Shown in pieces: positions 10,189-21,194 of a stretch of DNA of 64,000 bases (positions are counted from its first letter, which is position 1; every line of letters starts with the position of its first letter). The position numbers and the translations under genes are program-made. Where the stretch lies: contig OX637804.1 of the NCBI GenBank assembly GCA_951802425.1, positions 2,542,001-2,606,000 of the forward strand. The letters are read 5' to 3'. Below the pieces are notes generated by a model. It saw nothing but the letters and a program-made list of their open reading frames with translations. It was not told where the DNA came from and did not search any database. Origin of the DNA: Clavaria fumosa. Lineage: Eukaryota > Basidiomycota > Agaricomycetes > Agaricales > Clavariaceae.

Positions 10189-12553
10189 GTATCCCCCTCT
10201 TAGGGTCAAGCCCTCGAGACCCTTAAGTGACTGTATTTCACTGTGTGGGTTGGAGAGAGTTGGAGCTGGAGGTGAGTGGAACTGGAGCTGGAGTTGGAGT
10301 CGGAGGTCTGGAGCAGGTCGGAGATGGTGCAGATGGGTCAGAGGGTGTCGGAGATGTGAAGCAGAGGTGTGGAGCTGAGAGAATCGGAGTTTTGGGAGCT
10401 TTGGAGTTTTTGAGCAGAGGTGTGGAGGTGAGGGAGTCGGAGTTTTGGAGATTCAGAGTGGAGGTACAAGATCGGAGTTTTGGAGTGGAGGAGCAGAGGA
10501 GCAGAGGTAAGGGAATCGGAGTTTTGGAGGTTTGGAGCAGAGGTGCAGACGTGCGGAAATGGAGTCAGAGTCTCAGAGGAGAGGTGCAGAGGTAGCAGAG
10601 TTGGAGTCAGAGCAGCGGAGTAGCGGAGCGGAGGTGCGGAGCGGAGGTGCGGAGGTGCAGAGTGGAGGTGCGGAGGTAGCAGAGTGTGGAGGAGGGGGCA
10701 GAAAAGGTCGGAGATGCTGGGAGGCCATGAGGACCTATTGTAAGTTCACTCACCCCCCTCCTACAAAAATTTTTTATCTTAAGAAAAAATTTCCCAAGTT
10801 TTACTGAGGGATTGTGAAGAAGTGGACTAGAGTAGACAGAAGAGTAGAACAAAAACAGGAAACAAGGAGTGTTGGAGTTGCACAAAAGGTAACAATGTAT
10901 GGAACAAGATTTCGGAGTTTTGTGAAGTCAAGAAAAGCGAGGGAATCAAAGTATCAAAAAATATGAAAAAAAAGAGTTCATGTAACAGGAAACATAAGGA
11001 CATAGGAAGCATAACAATGTAGCAAAGGAACATAATTTTGGAATTTCGGAGTTTTTGGAGCATCGGAGGAGGGCGGAATCTCGGAGTTTCGGAGATGCGG
11101 AGTCCGAGAATGTGAGTGCGGAGTGGTCTGGAGCTGTGCGGAGATGTGGCGTGGAGGTCCGAGACCACATCAGAGGAGTTCAGAGTAGTTCAGAGTAGCA
11201 AGGATTGCGTGAGCAACCTCGCTGGACAGATGTGTTCACAAGATAGCAATCCTGAGAACTGGTGATGCAACCACAGTGGGCAGCATCCAGAATCGGGTCC
11301 AGATTCGGACTCGCTGCAGCAAGGATAGAATCGGAGTCCTGGAGTCGGAGTTCTGGAGTAGGTGCGGAGTATGCGCTGGCCAAGCGCCCATCGGAGTCCG
11401 TGCCCGGATTGGGCCGGAGTCGGATCGGAGTTTCGGAGTCAGATATCCGCGAGTGCGGGAGTCCTCGAATTGTTAGGCTTGTACACTGGACAATCAGCGG
11501 ATTGTATATGGTACAGCCAGGTGTCCAAAGGACCAAGTCACACAAGGGGACAAGATCAGAGTTCAGAGGGCCATGTCGAGACAAGACAGTGGGCCACAAA
11601 GCAAGACAAAGTGTCCGGAGTTCGGTGTTCCGGATTTCGGAGGTCTGGAGTTTGACAGTCCGGAGTTCGGAGGTCTGCAGTTTGGAACTTTGGTGCTCGG
11701 CATTTGGCATTTCCCGTCTCGGAGTTTCGCAATGTGGTAATCCACAAAGGAAATGAGCACAAGGACAGCACAAAAAGGAGCAATATCGGAGTTCTGGAGT
11801 TCGGAGGTTCAGAGCTTTGGGAGTCTGGGGCTTGGAGTTTGGCATTTCCCGTCTCGGAGTTTCGCAACATGGTAATCCACGAAGGAAACGAGCACAAGGA
11901 AAGCACAAACAAGAGCCAGAGACTGGATATCCAGCATTCCCCATCTCGGAGTGGCAAGAGACGGAGTTCGGAGTTTCCCGTCTCGGAGCCTTGCAACATG
12001 GGATATGAAGGAGGCAAGCCAGGGAGAACCCAGGAACAGGGGGCCAGAGTTCAGAAGTCCAGCATTCGGTGTTTTCCTGCCTCAATTCTCCCAACATGAA
12101 GGAGATGAGCTAAGGAGCACTGAGAATTGTTGGCTGGGCTTTGGAAAATGTCCTAGTTGTATCGCCGTGGACAGACGGCTTGTGGCAAAATCCAGGTCCA
12201 GGTCTGGAGCAAATGCACACAAAGTGTGCTCGAACAGACCGGAGTTTCGGAGCGGAGTTTTGGATCGGAGGTGCAGATCGGAGGTGTGGATCGGAGGTGC
12301 GGATCGGAGTTATGGATCAGAGGTTAGGAAAATGTCCTAGTTGTATCGCCGTGGACAGACGGCTTGTGGCAAATCCAGGTCCAGAGCAAATGCACACGAA
12401 GTGCGCTCGAACAGACTGGAGCTTCGGAGCAGAGTTTTGGATCGGAGGTTCAGATCGGACCTTTGGCTTTTGCAGCAAGGAGCAAGGCAAGCAGCAGCAC
12501 AAAGGGCAAGCAAAGGACCAGTTGTATACACGAGGTTGTTAGTTCAAATATAC
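10189..12553 (+). other. Non-coding interior of the LTR element, CGGAG-rich
   Basis: The plus strand is strongly purine-rich and saturated with CGGAG and GGAGTTTTGGAG units between 10230 and 12450. Degenerate longer repeats are also visible: a block with GGCATTTCCCGTCTCGGAG (11705, 11847, partly 11955) and a block with CCTAGTTGTATCGCCGTGG (12151 and 12333). Open frames here, including a 305-codon minus frame at 11180-12097, simply translate these repeats. I see no retroelement protein domain. Confidence 0.8.
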
Positions 12554-13395
12554 TGTTAAGATCTGATTCTTTGCTTCAAAGCAGGAGTGGGAGGGGTAGT
12601 GTAGAGGAGACAAGGAATAAGGGCAAAGGCGAAGCCAGGGCAGAGCGGAGTCCGGTCGGAGTCCGGATCGGAGTTGCGTGAGGACTTCTCCTCTACACCA
12701 AGGAGAAACTGGACTAGAAGGAGGTCAAAGGTGTTGGGACTATGGCCTCAACTTATGGGTTGTGCCACCACGTGTATACGTGTCCCAATTTAACCTTGCT
12801 GGTACTTTGCTTTCCAGGACAAGGAAGGATGAAGTCCGAAGGGAAATCGCCTGGAGTCTGTCGGAGTCTGCCGGAGTTTTGCGGAACTCGTCGGGACTGT
12901 CGAGAACAGTGAGGACGAAGTCCCTTAATGCACAGACCAAGTGACAAGGACCAGAAATAACGTTAATATTCGAACTGAGGATCATGGAGATACATGGGGG
13001 CTTATATGCTACTAGGGTAGGGCATAGGGCAGACTGTGAAACATGAATATATCAAATGTACATAGTAATTTCACCTGAGGAGTGGGAAGGCATAGGTGAT
13101 ACATGTAAGACAAAGAATAAGTTCCCATGGGCAGTGGGCATCGTCCCAATGGTTGCTAACCATGGACTAGCACCAGGGAACATACTAGAAACAAAGTCCA
13201 TATGGTCCGAAAGACCGATATCGAAGTCCGACGAAAGTCCGGACCGGAGCTTCGGAGTTGGAGCCGGAGCGGAGATGGAGCGGAGCGGAGTTCGGGCGGA
13301 ACTGTGTCGGAGATGCCGGAGATGCTTCGGAGGTGCTTCGGAGGTGTTTCGGAGGTGTTTCGGTGGTGATTAGGTGACTGGATAGGACTGTGACA
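12554..13395 (+). mobile_element. 3' LTR of the non-autonomous element
   Basis: 842 bp, TGTTAAGATC...GACTGTGACA, followed by CCCAT. From about position 180 on it is nearly identical to the 5' LTR; several differences are CG against TG or CA (e.g. GTCCGTCGG/GTCTGTCGG). No polypurine tract is evident just upstream. Confidence 0.9.
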
Positions 13396-14496
13396 CCCAT
13401 ACAAGTTTGCAGGCCTCACAGCACAAGATCTAACTGTGAAAATCTCTTGAAATTGATCATGGATGCTCTAAATGATGACCACTATCATATAACATGCCAA
13501 ACAGACCAAACTGTTTATCTGTGAATGGTCCCTTGTTGCTCCTATCCTAACAGCATAGTCCTTGTGCAGATGGAGTATCTGCGCTTTCTTTCACTGCAAG
13601 CTAACCACTCAAGCTAGTTTTTTGAAATTTTGTGTGCCTATATCTACCCCTCTAATCCTCAATTTCCATAGTTTACATTTTCTCAAAACTCATTTCCCAA
13701 TGCATGCCAAAGCTGCTGACCAACCCAGTCAAAATTCTCCCGTTTATCACAACCAACCATAGGATTCCAAAACAAATGCAATGCTATACTGGGCCATCCC
13801 ATACCTATCATATTCCATCCCTCTCTCCCCCCTCCCATCACCCACAAAGCAACAATTCCAGCATATAGTCAGAATCCAGTTCTCACATCCTCACACAAGT
13901 TTGTACTTGTTGGTGGCACCTAATCAAATGGGATCACATTGAAAGATTGAGTATAGTGCATGAATAATACACCCTGACTTTGTTTCAATTACTCTGCCAC
14001 ATCCAGGACTACAGTTGCCTTCCTACAAACCTAAACAACACAAGTACCCATACAAGTTTGCAGGCCTCACAGCACAAGATCTAACCGTGAAAATCTCTTG
14101 AAATTGATCATGGATGCTCTAAATGATGACCACTATCATATAACATGCCAAACAGACCAAACTGTTTATCTGCGAATGGTCCCTTGTTCCTCCTATCCTA
14201 ACAGCATAGTCCTTGTGCAGATGGAGTATCTGCACTTTCTTTCACTGCAAGCTAACCACTCAAGCTAGTCTTTTGAAATTTTGTGTGCCTATATCTACCC
14301 CTCTAATCCTCAATTTCCATGGTTTACATTTTCTCAAAACTCATTTCCCAATGCATGCCAAAGCTGCTGACCAACCCAGTCAAAATTCTCCCGTTTATCA
14401 AAACCAACCATAGGATTCCAAAACAAATGCAATGCTATACTGGGCCATCCCATACCTATCATATTCCATCCCTCTCTCCCCCCTCCCATCATCCTG

Positions 14497-14926
14497 CTTG
14501 GAGTTGCTTGGATGATGTGAAGAATGTTGAGGACAATGAGGATGAAAGCTCAGAGTTCAGGATCAAGGGATGATAATATTCAAATTGCAGAACAGGGAAC
14601 TACAGGTGGGATCTTATACTGCAAGGACAGGAGTAGAAGAGTACTCTGAAACATAGTATATATCAAATTTCCAGGAGGGTTTCACCACAAGTGCCTGTGC
14701 AATCTTCAAGGAACAAAGGAACCACAACAACAATGACTCCCATGGGTCATGGGCATCCTCCCATTGGTTACAAGAACAGGGGGATGGTGGGAGAAGGTTC
14801 TAGAACAGAGTCTGAGGGAAGTGTGAAGCAGAGTATGCAGAGTTATGGCAGAGCAGATCAGAGAAGGTGCAGAGTCCAGAGCCTGGAGTGGAGATAGTGC
14901 TTATGTGATTGGATGGGGTCATAACA
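14497..14926 (+). mobile_element. Decayed LTR fragment related to the non-autonomous element
   Basis: The order of shared words follows the 9697-10188 part of that LTR: TTCAAATTGCAGAAC, CTCTGAAACATAG, ATATATCAAAT, CTCCCATGGGTCATGGGCAT, and the end GGTCATAACA. It is CpG-free and divergent. It abuts the copia remnant at 14927. Confidence 0.5.
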
Positions 14927-14930
14927 GTTG

Positions 14931-16170
14931 CTGACATTGCTGGGGTATAGAGTATGTCTCATAATAATAAAATTGTCTTGGTTTCCCCCTTTGGGACCAT
15001 GATGTACATATCCCCCCTTGCCAGTGGCACAGAAGGTATGCCAGTAAGCTGTGTGAATGTTCTTGGGAGGGATTTCAGTGAAGTTTACAAACTTCAAACA
15101 GTAAGGGGACATGTGCCACAAAGTGCTGGAGTTGTGTATTTTGACATTGCCATAGTCATGTGTCAGGTGAGTGGCAGGCTTTTTGCCTGTCTCAGGCTGA
15201 CAATCTTCTTCTATGACAGCCAGCCATGCTATCTTGTCACTGTCATGCTCAGCAGTGGCAGCCTTCTCAGTGTTTCTGCCCTTTTGTTGGGGGTCTTGCC
15301 CTTCCTTTCCCTCCCTCTTTTGCCCAACAATCATACTGATAATGTCCTGTCTTCTGCAGATGTAACACTTCCCTTTCAGCCAGTCCTTTTCCTTGGGTCT
15401 GGCAGAGTTCATTGTGGTGGTAAGTGCTGCCTCACTGCTTTCTTTCTTTTGGGTAGGCCCTTCTCTGAGAGTGCAGCAATCAGCCCCTTGGCTGAGCAGT
15501 TCAATGAGCAGGTCAAGGCTGATCTTCAGCAGGGTGATAATGGTAGTGAAGGCAGGTATTGTGACTCTTCTTATACTCCATTCAGGGACATGCACAGTAA
15601 TCAGGATGGGTCCAGTGGGCATGAGTTGTCACAAGACACTGGCCATCACATGGGCATGATTGAGGTCACAGGCTGCAGGTTTTCACCACCATGCAGGGCT
15701 TGCTGGAGATGCACACTCCCCTTCCAAGGGACATTGGAGAAGATGTGCTAGGCTCTCACACCAGCCAGGATGTTGCATGCCACTGACCCTGAGTACTGGC
15801 CTGCAAGCGAGGCGCCAAATTGGCAGAGGGACTCAGAAGCTGGCAGGCAGTCTTGCACTGGGACACTATTTGTGAAGCACAAATTGAGGTAAACAGTGAT
15901 ACCACAGTTGTGACTCTGCCCAGGAAACAGCTAGGGTGATAGACACTGCATCATTTCCCAATGGCAGAGGTGAGATCACCAATTCCATTGGAGATGCTGG
16001 CCCATTGTTCACAGATGCAGGGTCAGCCACATTCAACCAGCCTGCTGGGGTGCTGGCAGGAGCTGGGACCATGGCCTCAATATGACCAACCATGATGGCA
16101 ATGAGGGCAGTTGCAACGATTGACTCAGAGTGTGACAATGGCATTGAACAAGGGAGTGAAGGGAGCAACT
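14931..16170 (-). pseudogene. Ty1/copia-type gag-protease remnant
   Basis: The minus strand reads CYICRRQ (a broken zinc knuckle), a Lys/Gln-rich linker, then N-S-S-T-L-W-H-M-S-P at 15109-15135 followed by FCATGKGGYVHH and LYPSNVSN. This order matches the copia protease region (D-S-G-A-T-x-H-M-S, then IGKG and LYAP). The catalytic Asp is Asn, and stops interrupt the frame. Upstream Gag-like sequence continues to about 16170 and is partly duplicated at 43266-43943. CpG is almost absent. It is truncated at 14927 by the LTR scrap and at 16500 by the element A LTR. Confidence 0.6.
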
Positions 16171-16500
16171 TCCTTTCTAGGCAACCCCAACAACACCATA
16201 AAAACCCAACAACAAAATCAAGAATACCCAGTCACCTAGTACCATAGTCCTTACAAGAGCCTCTTAACTACCATATCTACATTTCCAAACCACCTACCCA
16301 TACTAGAGCAGAGCAGAGAACAGCAAAATAAAGCCAAAAACCAAATGTTAACCAATGCCAGCAGTCACCAGACTGAAGATGCAGGGAGCAGCAGGACTAC
16401 ATGAACACAACCCCCCCATACTGACCACCAGGACACACCCTGCCAGTCAAAAATCATGAATGACAACACCACCCAAGCCAGGGCCATTGAAAGGCAGCTT

Positions 16501-16711
16501 ATCCCTCAAAAGAACTGGACTCAATGGTAGATTGAGTAGGTAGTTCTATATAGAGGGATCTGCCCTCTCTGTACAGTTGTGACATCGTATATATAGGTGA
16601 GTGGCCCTCCAGGGGCTGCTGATGTAAGCATAGCCAAGCAGCTATGCTTATTGAACTAAATATGGTATGTAGATTATGTAATAGGAAATATAGAAGGCCT
16701 GGGGCCTTACA
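16501..16711 (-). mobile_element. LTR of decayed element A copy 1 (3' LTR, truncated)
   Basis: It matches the reverse complement of the 30164 LTR, ending ...GGCCTTACA at 16711, and lacks the last about 16 bases of the LTR. The same truncation is found in copy 2 (44230-44440), evidence that the two copies stem from one insertion. A polypurine-derived CCCTCCCCCACTGGAG follows inside. Confidence 0.8.
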
Positions 16712-16949
16712 CCCTCCCCCACTGGAGAGGCCCCTAACCAGAGATGATGCGCAGGCAGTGCAGGATGACAAGCAGGATTGTAAAATAATATTAAAGGGGT
16801 GCATCCCCTTGGGCAGAGTTGTTGCCATGTCACCAGGCGCAATCCCCTCCTGGGGCCTTTGCCTGGTGCTGACAGGTCCAGCCAAGTGGTCTGCGTGACC
16901 TGCCCGCAGTTGGACAGTGTGTCACGAGTGGCACACCCTGGTGGGGGGT

Positions 16950-18905
16950 GTATTGTTAAACCTCCAATAGGCAGCCCTAGGGGGTTTCGGACAGTGGATG
17001 TACTTCCACTGTCTTCCAGGGGCATGTTGCCCCTCCATTTGTCCCCTGTCCTCTCCCCCACCCAGAGGCAGCACAGATGTGCACTGTGCCCTATGCACTC
17101 TAGCAGTGCATACATTCGGGGGGTATGGGAGGCTTCTCCCATTCAGCCAGCACTAGCTGGATGTCATCATCTAAGGGGGCATTCCCCTTTCACATGTACT
17201 TGTGTGGGTACATGAGTACAAATTTGTCCCAGAGCTTCTTCAACAGAGACTCTGGCATCAGCAAATGCCTTGATTGTCTGTGCAACTGTCAGTGTTACTT
17301 TTGTGGTCCAGAGTCTGGACCATCACACAGGGAGGACTCTCCCTTTGATGGCCTGCGCATATGCCCCCTTTGAGACAAAGAGGGCCATGGCCATGGCCAG
17401 GAACAGGCACCGCATCCGGGCCTGGGATGGCACACATGCCATTATGGTGTGCCAGATGGCCACCTTGCATGCAAAAGACAGGGGTGAGTCCCCATCTTTA
17501 TCAATGCCAAGGATGGCCACTCTGCCCATCCTTATTTCCTCAACATAGCAGTGCAGGTCTGACACTGCGCCTCTGTCACCTTTTGGATTCATAGGGGGAA
17601 TTTCCCTCTTCTCTCCTACAAAGGAGAGCCACAACTCTTGGGGGAGCAACAGCTCCCCAATGTCTATAAACTCCCTCATGGGAGGCACAACTACTCTCAT
17701 CATTGCCAGCAGCAATGTCTGGTACAATGGATAGGAGGGTACTCCCCCTCCTGTGACTTCCGAGGGTCCTGTCCTCAGGGATGGGTTGCCCATCCCTCCA
17801 CTCTCTTGCAACATCTGCCCTTGCAGATGGCAGGCTACCTGGTCTGCTGATTTCTTGACCCTGGCGGGAACTCTCCAGTTCCTCACCAGCCAGTCCTCAA
17901 CTGGCATGGGTGGCTTAGCCACTGTGGCGTTCTGGTGGGCCTCCTTGACAGCCCATCGCATCTTCATCATGGCAGTCATATCATAACTGCCGTCAGGCAC
18001 TCCATGATGCACCTATTGGTTGAGGGCAATCACCTCCTCAACTGTCTTCAACTTGACAACCCATGCACCAGGTTTCATGGACACCCCAGATGGCCAAGGG
18101 TAGCCATCTGGAGCTCTGTCTGGTTGAGGGGCATTAAAGGGATAACCCCTTGTCAGAGGTGTGAGAACCATCTCTGAGAAAGTTCATTTATGCCTCAGTG
18201 AGGCATCAGGATTCTGCTGACTGACACCAGCAGGTGGAAGAGGGGGATATCCCTCTTCAAAACTCATGGGGATGTCAATGTCCCCTGTAGGCAGTGCTAT
18301 GTCCGCATATGAGACAGTGGTGCGGGCCCATTTTGGGTCCCACTCCAAGGGGTCCCTTTCAGGTCCCTTTCCCTTTGCTGTGGTTCTCAGTGTGGCAAGC
18401 TCCTCATTGGTGCTTGCCAACTTTTCTGTCAAGGAGAGAATCTTCTCCTGTGCCCCTCTAAGGTCTTCTTCAACCTTGTCCAAATTATCATAAGCTTTTT
18501 CAAGCTTTTGCTGATGACCCACACAAAGGGCACTGCCCTTCTCATTATCCTTGCACAAGTCTTCCAGCTTGCACTGCATCACCTCAAGCCCCAGCCCAAG
18601 TTTGTGCTTAGCACTTTCCTGCACTTCCTTAAGTGTTTGCTGAAACACTTCATCCAAGTGCAACAGCAACTTGAAGATGTGACAATGGAACCTGATGCAC
18701 TGAGGGCACCAGGATCTGTGAGTGATCGCATGAATCATGTGGTCTTGGACCCAGGGGAGGGCCTCCTCCCCTTGTGACAATAACGGCTGGGACAACCCAG
18801 CCATTCTGATGATGCTTGTCAGCAACGAGTTTCCTGGTGCAAGGCCAGGGACAGTGGCAGCAGGGATAGCATGAGGAGATGGGGTCTCCCCATCAGATCA
18901 TCCAT
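16950..18905 (-). pseudogene. ORF3 of decayed element A copy 1
   Basis: The minus-strand pieces align with ORF3 of the preserved element (36411-38549) from the ATG at 18903-18905. They keep the His/Cys cluster HAITH-x3-C-x2-C-x5-H, the long coiled coil, PPLPPAGVSQQNPDASLRHK and WLSFVGEK. At the position where the preserved element has TGA (37386) this copy keeps CGA, Arg (17956-17958). About 220 bp of the C-terminal part are missing near 16945. Frameshifts and stops are present; it is not functional. Confidence 0.8.
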
Positions 18906-19055
18906 GGTTATGGTTGATGGAGAAATAAGAAAAAGAGGGTGGATCCTCTTGAGGTTTCGTACCTGAGCCACCATGTGACTCAACTGTGGCTAATGACCCT
19001 GCGGTCTGGCTCAATCTGTTTACTACTCTGCATGGGTGCTCTGTCTTCACTCTGC

Positions 19056-19935
19056 TCAAGGGTGCCTAGGCAGTGCCCTCCACGATTCCACCCCTTGCAA
19101 TTCAAGGTAGTGGTCTAGAGCTGCTAGCTCTTTGACTCCCATATATGGCTCCCAAGTTGTATCCCCAAGATTCCATTGGACCTCACATTCTAGGTGGTGT
19201 CCTTCCCACCTATGGCCAATAATGGCATCGACCAGCCATTCCTCCTTTGGATCCATTCCAAAGTCATAAAAGACTTTCACTTCATGGTGCAGAAACAACA
19301 TGTTGTTGTTTGGCTCATGTTGCTGTAGCCAGCTGACATGGAACATCGGGTGGATTCTCCTTGACTTTAGTGAGTCGGGGAGCTCCAGCTCGTATGTGGA
19401 TGATTCCGGTCTACATGACCATATTGGGTAAGGCCCAATAAACTAATTCTCCCTCTCTAAATGGGTGCTCTTCCTGTCTATGCTGATTAGCATAAAACAT
19501 CTGGTGGATGCAACTTTCTATGATCACGTCATGTGCCATTGAAAGGTTGAGTGCAGCCTTCTCTGCGAACATCCTTACTCCTCTGGGCTGTGCCCAGAGG
19601 TTGTCTGGCAACTCTGCCATCATCTGGGGCATATACCCATAGGTTAATTCAAATAGGGTGAACCCCATAGACATGCTTATCAGTGTGTTAATGGCAAACT
19701 TGACCATTGGGATTCGCTCCACCCAATCTGTCTGGTCTGGCTGGACCACAGAACAGATTGACTGCTCCATCACTCCATCTGTCTGCGGATGGAAAGCTGT
19801 GGACATCCACAGCTTAACACTGAGTGATTGGTGAGTTTCCTGCCAAAAGGCAGATGTGAATCTAGGATCATTGTTGGACACAATCAATCCTGGCAACCCA
19901 TGTAGTCTCACTACATGTGTTAGAAAGAGCCAGGC
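19056..19935 (-). pseudogene. Integrase core and chromodomain of decayed element A copy 1
   Basis: It reads LPGLIVSNNDPRFTSAFW, QTDGVMEQSI, MGFTLFELTYGYMPQ, then the C-terminal chromodomain VDAIIGHRWEGHHLEC...TTWEPYMGV. The stretch between (near 19400) has a stop where the 35,810-35,880 segment of the preserved copy is deleted. The second catalytic Asp is still present in NDPRF. CpG loss has changed many Arg codons. Confidence 0.75.
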
Positions 19936-20968
19936 TAGCTCTGCTGCCATTACCTGTACTGCTGCATCTACCAGGCATAATATTGGTGTTTTACATGCCA
20001 ATGCCTTGATCATCTCCATGCATCTATCATGAAGCGGCCTCCAGTGAAACATTTGCATTTCACTATACAGACTGGCTAATGGGCCAGTATATGCAGACAG
20101 ATTGGGCAGGAACTGTCCAATGTACTGTACTAACCCAAGGAACCTCTGTACCTTGTTAATGCTTGTTGGTGTTTTCCATTTTATCCACTGTAATGTGGAT
20201 TTGCCAGGCATCTATTATGTGCCCGAAGCAATCTATGCTCTTTGCATATAACGAGCACTTTTTCTTGCTCAAGAAAAGGCTGGTGCCTTTGAGGGTCTCA
20301 AAGACCATCCCTAAGTGATGCTCATGGTCCTCCAAGGTCTTGGAGAGGGTGAATACATTGTCTAAGTACACATGCACATACTTTGCCAGCTGATGACAAA
20401 ATATGTGCATCATCAGGCACTGAAAGGTAGCAGGGGCATTACATTCCCCTATCTGCATCACCTGTGAGAACATGGTGCCCAAGACGGTCACAAATGCCAT
20501 CTTCCACACCTCCTCAGGCTCTATGCATACTTGTTCATTCCCATCTGATAGGTCAATCTTGGACCTATATGCAGCTCTAGCCATGTCCTCTCTGATCTGA
20601 TCTTGATCAGGCAATGGGGTAATATCCTGTACAGTGTTTGCATTCTGTTTCTGGCAGTCTACAACTGTCTGTAGCAGCGGGTTCCAGCTGCTTTTCAGTA
20701 TACACAGCATAGGAGCTGCCTGTGATGCTGCTCCTGCTTCCCACCAACTGTTAGTAATGTAACGGTTCACTTTCTCAAGGAATTGTTCCTTGAATGCCTC
20801 GGCACACCAAGGCAAGTAATAGTTATAGACTTTCTTTTTGTCTATCAAGGGTATATGGTGGTTTACTGCCCAAAATGGAGGCAGTCTGGGGGGGACTCCC
20901 CCAAAGAGTTCAGCATACTGGTTAAACCAGTACTCATGCCTGCCCTCGAGGTAGGCATCATCTTTCAA
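19936..20968 (-). pseudogene. Reverse transcriptase of decayed element A copy 1
   Basis: It aligns with 33140-34180 of the preserved element: DAYLEGRHEYWFNQYAELFG, LPDQDQIREDMARAAYRSK and VHVYLDNVFTLS. The catalytic YLDD is YLDN. A stop near 20211 interrupts the thumb/connection. At 19935 the reading jumps from LCLVDAAVQ directly to VMAAELAW of integrase, so about 1.1 kb (RNase H and integrase N-terminus) were deleted. Confidence 0.8.
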
Positions 20969-20981
20969 TTTTACAGAGGCA

Positions 20982-21190
20982 TTAGCCTCTCCCCCTTCCA
21001 GGGCTCACCCTTGTCACAGGGGCCCAAGTGTAGTCAGCTCTTTGGAGCTTCCTTCCTTGGCACACTCTTTCCCAATACATGGAGGTGTAACACTTCTGTT
21101 TCCTCACTCGGGCGACATAGCCTGAAGGGTTTTTCCTTTTCCTTTGCAGATATGGATTGCCCACAACCAGCATAGTCATCTTCCACAACT
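20982..21190 (-). pseudogene. Protease C-terminal scrap of decayed element A copy 1
   Basis: The segment matches the region around 32,950-33,120 of the preserved element, including the TGA-CTA junction (plus 21031-21036). It is then fused at about 21154 to a 40-bp piece from the region equivalent to 50735-50770, and at 21195 to the right flank. Two deletions therefore removed most of the protease and all of gag. Confidence 0.65.
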
Positions 21191-21194
21191 TCCT

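Larger units (their letters stand above)
9344..13395 (+). mobile_element. Non-autonomous LTR retrotransposon (LARD/TRIM-like), complete
   Basis: The 4052-bp element has an 845-bp 5' LTR and an 842-bp 3' LTR starting TGTTAAGATC and ending CCGTGACA/CTGTGACA. It is flanked by the 5-bp target duplication CCCAT (9339-9343 and 13396-13400). The intact target is seen in the neighbouring repeat unit. The 2365-bp interior has no gag or pol. It would have to be mobilised by proteins of another element. A CpG-depleted truncated relative is at 55320-56191. Confidence 0.92.
8841..14492 (+). repeat. Tandem 651-bp repeats (three units, first one interrupted)
   Basis: Unit 1 is split into 8841-9343 and 13396-13550 by the LTR element 9344-13395. 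Unit 2 spans 13551-14201. Unit 3 (14202-14492) breaks off at CCTCCCATCA. The junction between units is TCCTATCCTAACAGCATAG, with a period of 651 bp. Unit 2 preserves the uninterrupted target AGTACCCATACAAG, which proves the insertion in unit 1. No coding potential is evident. Confidence 0.9.

Noticed and set aside
11180..12097. 305-codon minus-strand ORF as a gene
   Set aside because: It translates degenerate DNA repeats (ETPRREMPN recurring) inside the non-coding LTR-element interior, with no domain.
16501..21190. Decayed element A copies 1 and 2 as independent insertions
   Set aside because: They share the same LTR truncation and the same flanking sequence on both sides, so they are one insertion that was duplicated.
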